The notes beneath the pieces are model-generated. The model had not been told where the DNA came from. It saw only the letters and a program-made list of their open reading frames with translations, and did no database searches. A program made the position numbers and the translations under genes. A DNA stretch of 64,000 bases from JAVVEH01 sp032251435. Its GTDB lineage: Bacteria; Verrucomicrobiota; Lentisphaeria; Oligosphaerales; MVZH01. The stretch lies in NCBI GenBank assembly GCA_032251435.1, contig JAVVEH010000021.1, forward strand, positions 1 to 64,000. Direction: 5' to 3'. Shown in pieces: positions 28,893 through 37,649 of the stretch (the first letter of the stretch is position 1; every line of letters begins with the position of its first letter).

Positions 28893-30824
28893 ATGGATTT
28901 TGCGCAAGCGGTAAAAATGGGTTCGTCCGTCGTTGGCGGACTGGGAATTTTCATGTTGGGCATGAAATACATGTCCGATGGTCTGCAGGCGACCGCCGGC
29001 AACCGTCTCCGCTCCTTAATCGCCATGGTGACCAACAATCGTCTTCTTGGTGTGTTCATCGGGACCATGGTCACGTGCATCCTTCAGTCCAGCTCCGTGA
29101 CCACGGTCATGGTGGTCGGTTTTGTCAACTCCAGCTTTATGACGTTGAGCCAAGCGATCGGGGTCATCATGGGGGCCAATATCGGCACCACCATCACCGG
29201 CTGGATCCTGGTGTTGGAAATTGGTAAATACGGCTTGCCCATTCTCGGTGTCGGCGCGCTTTTTTTCCGCTTTTTAAAAAATGAAAAATGGCGGTATATC
29301 GCGCTTCTTTTCATGGGGCTTGGGATGATTTTCTTCGGCTTGGAGCTGATGAAAAACGGGTTTAAACCGATCCGCTCCATGCCTGAATTTGAGGAGTGGT
29401 TCCACGCCTTCTCGGCCGACACATACCTTGGCATTATCAAATGCGCCCTGGTCGGCTGCGTGCTGACCTGCGTGGTTCAGTCCTCCTCCGCCACCTTGGG
29501 CATCACCATCAGCCTGGCGGCGATCGGGGTCATCCCCTTCCACACGGCCGCGGCCTTGGTGATGGGAGAAAACATCGGCACCACCATCACCGCCTGGCTG
29601 GCCAGCCTGGGAACAACCACGAACGCGAAGCGCGCCGCCTACGCCCACATCATGTTCAATGTCATCGGGGTGGCGTGGATCATCACCGTGTTTCCTTATT
29701 ACATTGCCGGCATCGAAAAATTATATAGCAAAATTGGTGTTGACCCCAACAAAGAAGTGTACACGGTGGATGACACCGTTGTTCCCACAGCGGATGTTTA
29801 TTTTCAAGAAGACGGCCAACCGCTCATCCGCCTGGTCGCGCATGAGGTGTTCCCGATTCCCGCCTCGGCCGCGGATGTTTCCGCGGCGACGGAGGAGATT
29901 ATTGAGACGCTCAAAAATGAAGGCAAGACGGTCACAGTGTCATCCGTGGCGCACGCGCCCGGAGGCGGGGCCGTGTTAGAAGTCACGACAGCGAAGGTGC
30001 GCAAAGCCAGCCCCTATTATCCGGATGTCACCAAAGGGATCGCCTTGGTGCACAGCTTGTTTAACGTTGTCAATGTGTTGCTCTTCCTGCCATTCACCGG
30101 ACTCATGGCGGCTTTTCTGATGAAATTTGTCCCGGAAAAGAAATTCCAGGAAGCCGCCCATTTGACCGGTTTGGACGTGTTTGTTCACGATACGCCGTCC
30201 ATCGCCTTGGAGCAGTCAAAGGTGGCCATTATTCACATGGGGAAACATCTTGAAAAAATGATGGAGGACCTGCGCAATGTCGTGGAGGGCAAAGAGGATT
30301 GCGACGGCGAGATGGCCCATGCCATCCTGCATGGGGAGGAAGTCATGGATAACACGCAACAGGAAATCGTCACCTATCTGACCACCTTGATGGCGGACAG
30401 CATGCCGTTGGAGTTGGTTATCGAGGCGCGGAAACAAATCCGCATGGCGGATGAATATGAATCGGTCAGCGATTATATCGCTAACCTGTTGAAAATGTTC
30501 CGTAAGATGCAACATGAAAACACGACGTTCTCAGATGAGGGGAAAACAGCCCTCTTGAATTTTCATGACCGGAATTATAAATACCTGGGCATGGTGAATG
30601 AAGCGTACAAGCAGGGAAATACCGATATCATCACCAAGGTTCATTCCGAAGCGTCCGCTCTCTCCCGCTTGGCCAAAAATCTGCGGAATGATCATCTGGA
30701 ACGCTTGACCACCCATAATTTGTCACCCTTGTCAAGCGTGATTTACACGAACATGCTCAACGCCTACATCCGGGTGAAAGACCATGTCCAGAACTTCGCT
30801 GAAGCGATGAGCGCCAACGGGTGA
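28893..30824 (+). CDS. Na+/phosphate cotransporter with PhoU-like C-terminus
   Basis: 643 residues from ATG 28893. The N-terminal two-thirds is an inverted repeat of the NaPi-II type membrane domain with paired QSSS motifs (LQSSSVTTVMVVG and VQSSSATLGITIS) and GANIGTTITG/GENIGTTITA segments. About 125 residues with a soluble character (DDTVVPTADVYFQ onward) interrupt the second half. The last 200 residues are a PhoU-like helical domain. Import of phosphate or a related anion driven by sodium is predicted. It is monocistronic. Confidence 0.88.
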   Translation: MDFAQAVKMGSSVVGGLGIFMLGMKYMSDGLQATAGNRLRSLIAMVTNNRLLGVFIGTMVTCILQSSSVTTVMVVGFVNSSFMTLSQAIGVIMGANIGTTITGWILVLEIGKYGLPILGVGALFFRFLKNEKWRYIALLFMGLGMIFFGLELMKNGFKPIRSMPEFEEWFHAFSADTYLGIIKCALVGCVLTCVVQSSSATLGITISLAAIGVIPFHTAAALVMGENIGTTITAWLASLGTTTNAKRAAYAHIMFNVIGVAWIITVFPYYIAGIEKLYSKIGVDPNKEVYTVDDTVVPTADVYFQEDGQPLIRLVAHEVFPIPASAADVSAATEEIIETLKNEGKTVTVSSVAHAPGGGAVLEVTTAKVRKASPYYPDVTKGIALVHSLFNVVNVLLFLPFTGLMAAFLMKFVPEKKFQEAAHLTGLDVFVHDTPSIALEQSKVAIIHMGKHLEKMMEDLRNVVEGKEDCDGEMAHAILHGEEVMDNTQQEIVTYLTTLMADSMPLELVIEARKQIRMADEYESVSDYIANLLKMFRKMQHENTTFSDEGKTALLNFHDRNYKYLGMVNEAYKQGNTDIITKVHSEASALSRLAKNLRNDHLERLTTHNLSPLSSVIYTNMLNAYIRVKDHVQNFAEAMSANG

Positions 30825-30836
30825 GACACGCCTGAC

Positions 30837-30892
30837 GGAATACTGGAATATTGAACCTGTGGAATGATGGGTTGAGCACAAACGGCCACTGC
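30837..30892. repeat. Dispersed intergenic repeat, copy 1
   Basis: GGAATACTGGAATATTG followed by GGGTTGAGCACAAACGGCC resembles the sequence at 61384-61425 (GGAATGCTGGAATGCTGGG, TTGAGCGCAAAACGACC). Both lie directly after genes. It may be a small mobile or structural repeat of this genome. Confidence 0.5.
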
Positions 30893-30937
30893 AAGTATGG
30901 ACAAAAGTGACTCATGAGGGCGCATGAATGAATCAGG

Positions 30938-31396
30938 TTAGCTGCCAGGCGGGGCGAGAAGATTAAAGGGGGCCACCGGGATATTCCGGGCGATCCAAAA
31001 CAGCATGACGCCAATAAAAACCAGCCACATAAAAATCGGCCGTGCGAAGGGCGGTGACACGCTGCGGCCCGTCCAGCACTTGATCTGAAAAATGAGAAAG
31101 TGAGCGCCAATGTACGGTAAAGCCAACACCGTGAACGGGTTGCTCCGCCAAGCCCCCCAAAGATCGAAGCGCGCTAAGTGGTGAAGGCAACGGGTTGAAC
31201 CGCATCCCGGACAATACAACCGGGTCAACCGATAAAACACACAAGGAGGGTAAAAAAAATGCCCGTCTCGCGGATTAAATAGAAAGAGCACCAGTATGCC
31301 GGCAAAAACAGCCACAATGGACATCACCGCCCAGACGCGCATTGGCAGAAGTGACGACGGTGATTTTTTTTGACAAGCAACGATGGATTCAGGCAT
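30938..31396 (-). CDS. DUF2752 membrane protein
   Basis: About 152 residues from ATG 31396 (an ATG at 31453 is also possible). The family core is YCPGCGSTRCLHHLARFDLWGAWRSNP, with a CxxC pair after the first membrane segment. Three hydrophobic stretches are visible (VMSIVAVFAGILVLFLF; FTVLALPYIGAHFLIF; IFMWLVFIGVMLFWIA). The function is unknown. The gene faces away from mlaA. Confidence 0.8.
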   Translation of the reverse strand: MPESIVACQKKSPSSLLPMRVWAVMSIVAVFAGILVLFLFNPRDGHFFYPPCVFYRLTRLYCPGCGSTRCLHHLARFDLWGAWRSNPFTVLALPYIGAHFLIFQIKCWTGRSVSPPFARPIFMWLVFIGVMLFWIARNIPVAPFNLLAPPGS

Positions 31397-31613
31397 GATG
31401 TTGAATAATGATTTTCTCACGATGATTACGTATGGTCGCCCGGACAACGCCATACTCTAAACGGGTTTCAGGGTTGCGCCACCACTGCCGGCGCATTCAG
31501 ACGGGGATTCTCCTATTTCCGTCCCGGAGCTTGTATCTTGCCTCCGAATGATTATTGTGAACGGTCGTTTTTTCACTGAACGTGATGGCCGTCGCGAGCA
31601 GAGGAGTTTTCTC

Positions 31614-32339
31614 ATGCGCCGTTTGTTTTTCCAGGGTTCTATCCTTTTGTTCATTGCCGGCAGTTTCGCCGCCGCTCAGGACGTGTCAGAATTTGATGGC
31701 TTCGAGGATGAGATTCAGGCGAAAGTCACCGCCGTCCATGTGGCGGATCCGCTTGAGCCGTTTAACCGCTGCATGTTCTGGGTAAATGACAAACTGTATT
31801 TTTACGCTCTCAAACCCATCGCCCGGGGATACGGGAAAATCACCCCCGAACCCGCGCGTGAATGTGTCGGCAACTTTTTTGACAACCTGCAATTCCCATT
31901 GCGTGTCGTGAATAATCTATTGCAATGCAAATGGGGCGGCGCTGGAACTGAGACAAAACGTTTCGCGGTGAACACAACCGTCGGTGTCTTGGGGCTGTTT
32001 GATCCCGCCGCCAACAAATGGAACTGGACGCCCGCTGATGAGGATTTCGGCCAAACCTTCGCCCATTACGGCCTCGGCCCCGGTTTCGCGCTTTACCTGC
32101 CCCTGTTCGGTCCCGGCAATTTGCGGGACGCGATGGGTAAAATTCCCGCCTATTTTGTTGATCCGCTCACGTACGTGGATCCGTGGTACGCCCGCGTAGG
32201 GGCGAAAGGACTTGACACGGTTAACACCACGTCGTTGAATCTTGGCATGTACGAGGCGTTAAAGAAGGAAACCATGGATCCCTATCGGTTTTTCCAGGAC
32301 GCCTATCAGCAAAACCGCTTGAAAAAAATTGAGGAATAA
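31614..32339 (+). CDS. mlaA: Outer-membrane lipid asymmetry lipoprotein-type protein MlaA (VacJ)
   Basis: 241 residues from ATG 31614 with GAGGAG upstream. It has a hydrophobic signal peptide (LFFQGSILLFIAGSFAAAQ) but no lipobox Cys. The MlaA core follows: DPLEPFNRCMFWVNDKLYFY, FDNLQFPLRVVNNLLQ, GLFDPA, DEDFGQTFAHYGLGPGFALY and FGPGNLRDAMG. MlaA sits in the outer membrane and removes misplaced phospholipids for retrograde transport. mlaC follows after three bases. Confidence 0.93.
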   Translation: MRRLFFQGSILLFIAGSFAAAQDVSEFDGFEDEIQAKVTAVHVADPLEPFNRCMFWVNDKLYFYALKPIARGYGKITPEPARECVGNFFDNLQFPLRVVNNLLQCKWGGAGTETKRFAVNTTVGVLGLFDPAANKWNWTPADEDFGQTFAHYGLGPGFALYLPLFGPGNLRDAMGKIPAYFVDPLTYVDPWYARVGAKGLDTVNTTSLNLGMYEALKKETMDPYRFFQDAYQQNRLKKIEE

Positions 32340-32342
32340 CAC

Positions 32343-32969
32343 ATGAAAATGGTTAAATGGCGACTGGCGTTACTTTTTTTCCCACTATGCGCCTGTCTGG
32401 CCGATGGCGAAAAAGAAACCCGGGAGATTCTGGAAAAAACCATCGATAAGGGTGTCGCGATCCTCAAAGACACCTCTTTGGATAACGACACGAGAATCAA
32501 CGCCTTCGACACGCTCTTGAATGAATCCTGTCACTTGGATCTGATGGCCATGCTCTCCCTGGGAAAAACACACTGGATGGCGTTCACCCCTGAACAGCGG
32601 GAAGAGTTTATCAAAAGCTACACCCGGCTGATTGTCCGCTCGTATTATGAAAAGATCAAACAAGTGGACACCACGGACATCGCGGTGACGTACACGAAAA
32701 ACGAGGCGGTCAGCAAAACCAAGCGGGAGCTGGAGGCCACGATGCGGGCGGGGGAGACCATCCTGAACGTGGTCTATAAATTCACCATGAGAAATACCGG
32801 CTGGGGTGTTTATGATGTCGAGATCGAGGGGGTCAGCCTGATTGTCTCCTATCGATCCCAGTTCAATGATTTTCTCGCCACCCGCCCGCCAGAGGAATTG
32901 TTGTCGGAATTGGCGAAGGACGACAACGGATTTAAACCCGCCAAACAGAGTCCCGAACCGCTCGAATAA
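32343..32969 (+). CDS. mlaC: Periplasmic phospholipid-binding protein MlaC
   Basis: 208 residues with an N-terminal signal peptide (LALLFFPLCACLA). The core resembles the Ttg2D/MlaC family: HLDLMAMLSLGKTHWMAFTPEQREEF, followed by the LIVRSYYEKI segment and a C-terminal YDVEIEGVSLIVSYRSQF. It carries phospholipid between MlaA and an inner-membrane transporter. MlaB/D/E/F are not encoded nearby. Confidence 0.88.
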   Translation: MKMVKWRLALLFFPLCACLADGEKETREILEKTIDKGVAILKDTSLDNDTRINAFDTLLNESCHLDLMAMLSLGKTHWMAFTPEQREEFIKSYTRLIVRSYYEKIKQVDTTDIAVTYTKNEAVSKTKRELEATMRAGETILNVVYKFTMRNTGWGVYDVEIEGVSLIVSYRSQFNDFLATRPPEELLSELAKDDNGFKPAKQSPEPLE

Positions 32970-32983
32970 TAACCGGCCCCCGC

Positions 32984-35563
32984 ATGGGAGACTCAGTGCC
33001 AATCATGCGTTTTTTTTCACGATTCTACACGTTCGCCGTACTTGAAATACCGCGGTTGACGCTGCTAGTGATGCTTGGGCTTTTCGTCGTCTGCTTGTTT
33101 CAGGCCCGGCATTTTTTCCTCGACGCGTCCACCGATTCCCTTATGCTGGAGAGCGATCCGGAGTTGCGGCTCTACCGGAAAATCAGTCGGCGCTATGAGT
33201 CCCTCTCCCTGCTGGCGGTGACTTACACGCCCGCCAAAGGCGACATTTTTGACACCCATAACCTGCGCGTGTTGAAACGACTTCGGGATGACATCCGCCT
33301 ATTGCCCCAGGTGGAGACCGCGGTGTCAATGCTGGATGTTCCTCTTTTCCAAAACCCGCCGGTCCCTATTTCCCAAGTCGTTGACAATATCCGGACGCTG
33401 GAAGACCCGGAGGTTGACATGGAACTGGCAAAACGCGAGCTTTTAAACAGCGAGGCGTACCGGGAACAACTTATCGGGCGAGATGGGAAGACCGCCGTGG
33501 TGGCCGCCTACCTGAAGCCGGACAGCGCCCTCGCCGCCATGCGCCGACAGCGGACAGACTGCCAACTGGCCATAGACCGGGGAGAGGATGTCGAGGAAAA
33601 CAAGCGTGCCATCGCCGAACTCACCCCCGAGCTCAGAGCGCTCCAGAAAACGTATAACGCCCGCGTTCATGAAACCATCACTGGATTACGGGCGGTCATC
33701 GCCGAGTATGCCCCATACGGCAACCTCCGGCTTGGCGGAGAGACGATGGTCGGAGATGATATGCTCACCTATATCCGCGACGATTTGAAGGTGTTCGGAA
33801 TCAGCGTTTTTTTGTGTGTCGCCCTCATGCTGAAATACTTTTTCGGCAGTAAGCGGTGGGTGATGCTGGCGGTTATATGCTGCGTGTATTCAACCGTGGT
33901 CATGACGGGTTTGCTCGGAACCTTTGAATGGCCGGTCACGGTGATCTCATCCAACTTTATCAGCCTGCTGCTGGTCATGAACATGTCACTGGTTATTCAT
34001 CTCGTCGTGCAATACCGCGAACTGGCGGGGAAAAGGCCGGAAGCGGCGGTAAAAGAACTTATCCGTGACACCGTCAGCCATAAATGGACACCCTGCCTGT
34101 TCACCACGCTCACAACCATCGCCGGATTCAGTTCCCTGGTCCTGTGTGATATCAAACCGGTTAAGGATTTCGGACTTATGATGAGTATGGCGCTCGTCGT
34201 CTCAATGCTGACATCGTTTATCCTCTTCCCGTCATTGCTGCTTTTAATAAAAAAAGAAAAAGCGAGCGTGTCACGGGATGTCGGGCGCCCGGTCACAACC
34301 ATCGCCGCCAAATGGGTGGAAACCCGCGGCCGGTGGATCATTTTGGGCACCGTGGCGGTGATCGTGTTTATTGTCGTGGGCATGAGTCGTATCACCGTTG
34401 AAAACAGCTTTGTCAATCACTTCCGGAAAAGCAGCCCCATTTACGACGGGATGGTGTTTATTGATCAACAATTAGGGGGAACCACACCCCTGGATGTGGT
34501 CATTAACCTTCCGGAAATGGATCCCGGGACCCCGCCAGCGAACACGACTGCAAACGCCGGGGGTGACACGTTTGATGAATTTGACGAGTTTGATGAGTTC
34601 GATGACGCCGCGGACTCCGCGAAGTATTGGTACACGCCAGCCAAATTGGCCGTGGTCCGCCAAGTGCACAGCATTTTGGAAAGACAACCGGAAACGGGTA
34701 AAACATGGTCATTCGCCACACTTCTGCGGGTCACGGACACACTGAATGGAGGTGACCCGTTAGACGCTTTCGCATTGGCCATCATGGCTGATAAACTGCC
34801 GGATTACGCCAAAAACATTTTGGTGGACCCTTTTGTCAGCGTTGACAATAATCAATTCCGGCTTTCCGCCCGGGTGTATGATTCAGACCCCGATTTGCGC
34901 CGACACGCCTTCTTGCGACGGCTGAGAACCCAGTTGCGGGAAGAAACCGGCCTGCCCCCTGAAAGTATTCAATTAACTGGCACAACCGTTCTTTATAACA
35001 GTGTCCTGCAAAGCTTGTTTAAATCCCAGATTCTGACCTTGGGAGTCGTGTTTGTTATCTTGCTGCTGATGTTTCTTATTTTGTTCCGCTCGCTGAAACT
35101 GGCGCTCATCGCTCTTTTCCCGAATCTTGTTTCCTCATTGACGGTTCTGGGAGCGCTCGGCGTAATGAGAATCCCCTTGGACATCATGACCATCACAATC
35201 GCCTCGATAAGCATCGGCATCGCCGTGGACGACACAATCCATTACATCCACCGTTTCAGGGAGGAATTCCGCGCCACCGGCGATTATCACAACGCGATGC
35301 GGCGGGCGCATCAAGGCGTCGGCAGCGCGATGTATTACACCAGCGTGACCATCGTGATCGGATTCTCTTTGCTGGCTTTTTCCAATTTTATCCCCAGCGT
35401 CCTCTTCGGTTTATTAACCGGCGGCGCGATGGTGGCGGCGCTCTTCGGCGCCCTCACTCTGCTGCCACTCCTGCTCGTCCGGCTCCGTCCCTTCGGCGAA
35501 GAACCCGCTTCACCGCGGGCCGGGGAAAATAATCCCGCGCGCGGCAAGCCGTCCCGCCCCTGA
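32984..35563 (+). CDS. RND/MMPL-family exporter
   Basis: 859 residues (start at 32984 or 33005). Two halves each have one leading membrane helix, a large periplasmic loop and a bundle of five or six helices; the second bundle contains the GIAVDDTIHYIHRF motif. The layout resembles HpnN-type and other lipid-exporting RND proteins. An acidic repeat, FDEFDEFDEFDDAADS (around 34571-34618), lies in the second periplasmic loop. It follows mlaA-mlaC closely, as in some mla operons where an RND protein may stand in for or assist the MlaFED transporter. That role is inference. Confidence 0.85.
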   Translation: MGDSVPIMRFFSRFYTFAVLEIPRLTLLVMLGLFVVCLFQARHFFLDASTDSLMLESDPELRLYRKISRRYESLSLLAVTYTPAKGDIFDTHNLRVLKRLRDDIRLLPQVETAVSMLDVPLFQNPPVPISQVVDNIRTLEDPEVDMELAKRELLNSEAYREQLIGRDGKTAVVAAYLKPDSALAAMRRQRTDCQLAIDRGEDVEENKRAIAELTPELRALQKTYNARVHETITGLRAVIAEYAPYGNLRLGGETMVGDDMLTYIRDDLKVFGISVFLCVALMLKYFFGSKRWVMLAVICCVYSTVVMTGLLGTFEWPVTVISSNFISLLLVMNMSLVIHLVVQYRELAGKRPEAAVKELIRDTVSHKWTPCLFTTLTTIAGFSSLVLCDIKPVKDFGLMMSMALVVSMLTSFILFPSLLLLIKKEKASVSRDVGRPVTTIAAKWVETRGRWIILGTVAVIVFIVVGMSRITVENSFVNHFRKSSPIYDGMVFIDQQLGGTTPLDVVINLPEMDPGTPPANTTANAGGDTFDEFDEFDEFDDAADSAKYWYTPAKLAVVRQVHSILERQPETGKTWSFATLLRVTDTLNGGDPLDAFALAIMADKLPDYAKNILVDPFVSVDNNQFRLSARVYDSDPDLRRHAFLRRLRTQLREETGLPPESIQLTGTTVLYNSVLQSLFKSQILTLGVVFVILLLMFLILFRSLKLALIALFPNLVSSLTVLGALGVMRIPLDIMTITIASISIGIAVDDTIHYIHRFREEFRATGDYHNAMRRAHQGVGSAMYYTSVTIVIGFSLLAFSNFIPSVLFGLLTGGAMVAALFGALTLLPLLLVRLRPFGEEPASPRAGENNPARGKPSRP

Positions 35564-35787
35564 AAAACGGCTAAGTCCGTAAAAAAACCTCGCCAACTCG
35601 GCCTGACAATCCTCCGGGCAAAGGGGCGCTTCGGTTTTGACTGCGAAAAAAACAGCCTGGCGTGAATCACGCCCCGCGATGGCTGTCGCCGACAGGGCGC
35701 GCAAGGCGAATCAACCCCGTCGATGACACCTTATCACTCGCCAGAAAACTCCCGCTATTTGACATATGGACTCATGCGATTATATTT
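35564..35787. other. Spacer upstream of the abl regulator
   Basis: Gene-free. It holds a short GGCGTG/CACGCC hairpin near 35660 and turns AT-rich from about 35755, where the promoter of the MarR gene is expected. Nothing else is recognised. Confidence 0.4.
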
Positions 35788-35815
35788 GTGAAGAAATAAT
35801 TCGTGTAGAAATAAT
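35788..35815. promoter_or_regulatory. Direct repeat upstream of marR, candidate operator
   Basis: GTGAAGAAATAAT (35788-35800) is repeated as GTGTAGAAATAAT (35803-35815), 15 bases apart, ending 21 bases before the MarR start. Such placement suggests autoregulation. MarR sites are usually inverted, so another regulator, or chance in AT-rich DNA, remains possible. Confidence 0.4.
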
Positions 35816-35836
35816 ATTAATGGAAACAAACCGCTC

Positions 35837-36328
35837 ATGAGCCCACGCGTCGCCAGTCGTCTTGAAATCCGGGTGCTTTGCTCGTTACGGCGAATTATCC
35901 GGGCGGTGGATATTTACTCCCGGCGCCTGAACAGCCAGGTCGGCTTGACAAGCCCCCAACTGATTTGCCTGCAATCCGTGGTCCGCGGAAAGCGCTTGAC
36001 ACTGAGCATGGTCACGAAAGATGTGAGCCTGAGCGGAAGCACCATCACCGGCATCGTCGACCGCCTGGAGGCGAAAGGATTGCTGGTGCGGGAACGATCC
36101 CGCACCGACCGGCGGAAGGTTTATCTCAAACCGACCCCCGCCGGCGTTGAGGTCGTGAAAGCCTCACCCTCTCTTCTGCAGGACACGTTCGCCAACGCGT
36201 TGAGGAAACTGGCGGAAGATGAGCAAATAAACATAGCGGAATCATTGGAGCGCATTGTCGCGTTAATGGAGGCGGAAGACATCGAGGCCTCGCCCAATCT
36301 TATTCCGCCAACCGCGACAGACGTTTAA
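35837..36328 (+). CDS. MarR-family transcriptional regulator of the abl operon
   Basis: 163 residues with a winged helix (about 35-110): LTSPQLICLQSVV, SLSGSTITGIVDRLEAKGLLVRERS quoted in part as SGSTITGIVDRLEAKGLL, and RTDRRKVYLKPT forming the wing. It lies 18 bases before ablA on the same strand. Regulators of this type next to ectoine or other osmolyte genes (EctR-like) respond to salt, so osmotic control of the beta-lysine pathway is a reasonable inference. Confidence 0.85.
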   Translation: MSPRVASRLEIRVLCSLRRIIRAVDIYSRRLNSQVGLTSPQLICLQSVVRGKRLTLSMVTKDVSLSGSTITGIVDRLEAKGLLVRERSRTDRRKVYLKPTPAGVEVVKASPSLLQDTFANALRKLAEDEQINIAESLERIVALMEAEDIEASPNLIPPTATDV

Positions 36329-36346
36329 CCAGAATAAGGATCGTTA

Positions 36347-37648
36347 ATGTTAAGCCAAAAGCAGGAACAAATATTACAGGAGTTTGACGGGGCTGACAAA
36401 AGCCATTGGTCTGACTGGACGTGGCAGGTAAAACACTGTGTGAAAGATCTGGAGCAAATCGAAGCGCTGCTCGGCATGACACTTCCGGCCGCGCTACGGT
36501 CACGGTTTGAAACGATTCAGAACAAGTTTCCAATGTCGATCACACCGTATTATTTGTCTCTTGTCAATAACGACACTATCGAAAATGACCCCATCTTCAA
36601 GCAAAGTTTTCCCGTGATCAATGAGCTGGATGTGGCCCGGTCGGACATGTCTGACCCCTTGCATGAAGATGAGGACAGCCCCGTCGAGGGTGTCACCCAC
36701 AGATATCCCGATAGAGTTTTGCTGCTCGTCAGCAATATGTGCGCGATGTATTGTCGGCACTGCACCAGAAAAAGACGTGTCGGCGACCATGATTCCATTC
36801 CTGACCGCGCTCAAATCAGCCGGGGCATTGAGTATATACGCCAGACACCCCAAATCCGGGATGTGCTTTTGAGCGGCGGGGATCCCTTTCTGCTTTCGGA
36901 TGACTACCTGGACTGGATTTTAACAGAACTGCGGAGCATAGACCACGTTGAAGTCGTCCGCATCGGGACAAGAACACCCGTCGTCCTGCCGCAACGCATA
37001 ACCGACGGGTTGGTGGATGTGTTGAAACGACACCATCCGCTGTGGATAAACACGCATTTCAATCATCCAAGAGAACTGACGAACTCGTCGAGGACCGCGC
37101 TTAAAAAGCTCGCCGACGCGGGGATACCGCTGGGCAACCAATCGGTCCTGTTATCCGGCGTGAATGACTGCCCACGGATCATGAAAGCATTGGTGCACAA
37201 GCTGGTCGCCAACCGGGTACGCCCTTACTATCTCTATCAATGCGATCTTTCTGAAGGGTTGAGCCATTTCCGGACACCCGTGGGAAAAGGAATCGAAATC
37301 CTTGAAAGCCTGATTGGCCATACCAGCGGGTTTTGCGTGCCCACGTATGTCATCGACGCGCCGGGCGGTGGAGGGAAAATTCCCGTCATGCCCAATTACC
37401 TCATCTCGTGGTCCACAAATAAAGTGGTGCTGCGTAACTACGAGGGGGTTATCACCACCTACAAGGAACCGGACTCATACGAGGCGACCTTCTGCGACAG
37501 GAACTGTGAAAAGTGCAATTTAGAACTTTTACTGGGCGACGCGGATGAACGGAAAGCGATTGGCATTGAAAAACTTTTAGCCGATCATGATCACGCTATT
37601 TCGCTGGTGCCATCGGACAATGACCGCTATGAGCGAAGGGATGGATGA
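36347..37648 (+). CDS. ablA: Lysine 2,3-aminomutase
   Basis: 433 residues; radical SAM and PLP enzyme converting L-alpha-lysine to L-beta-lysine. The radical SAM motif is CAMYCRHCTRKR (about residue 131). PLP and lysine site segments GGDPFLL and YLYQCDLSEGLSHFRTP are conserved, and so is the PGGGGKIP loop that holds the PLP lysine. The C-terminal CDRNCEKC zinc site is complete. The start has AAGGA seven bases upstream. With ablB at the end of the operon it makes the osmolyte N-epsilon-acetyl-beta-lysine, known from methanogens and some salt-tolerant bacteria. Confidence 0.95.
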   Translation: MLSQKQEQILQEFDGADKSHWSDWTWQVKHCVKDLEQIEALLGMTLPAALRSRFETIQNKFPMSITPYYLSLVNNDTIENDPIFKQSFPVINELDVARSDMSDPLHEDEDSPVEGVTHRYPDRVLLLVSNMCAMYCRHCTRKRRVGDHDSIPDRAQISRGIEYIRQTPQIRDVLLSGGDPFLLSDDYLDWILTELRSIDHVEVVRIGTRTPVVLPQRITDGLVDVLKRHHPLWINTHFNHPRELTNSSRTALKKLADAGIPLGNQSVLLSGVNDCPRIMKALVHKLVANRVRPYYLYQCDLSEGLSHFRTPVGKGIEILESLIGHTSGFCVPTYVIDAPGGGGKIPVMPNYLISWSTNKVVLRNYEGVITTYKEPDSYEATFCDRNCEKCNLELLLGDADERKAIGIEKLLADHDHAISLVPSDNDRYERRDG

Positions 37649-37649
37649 C

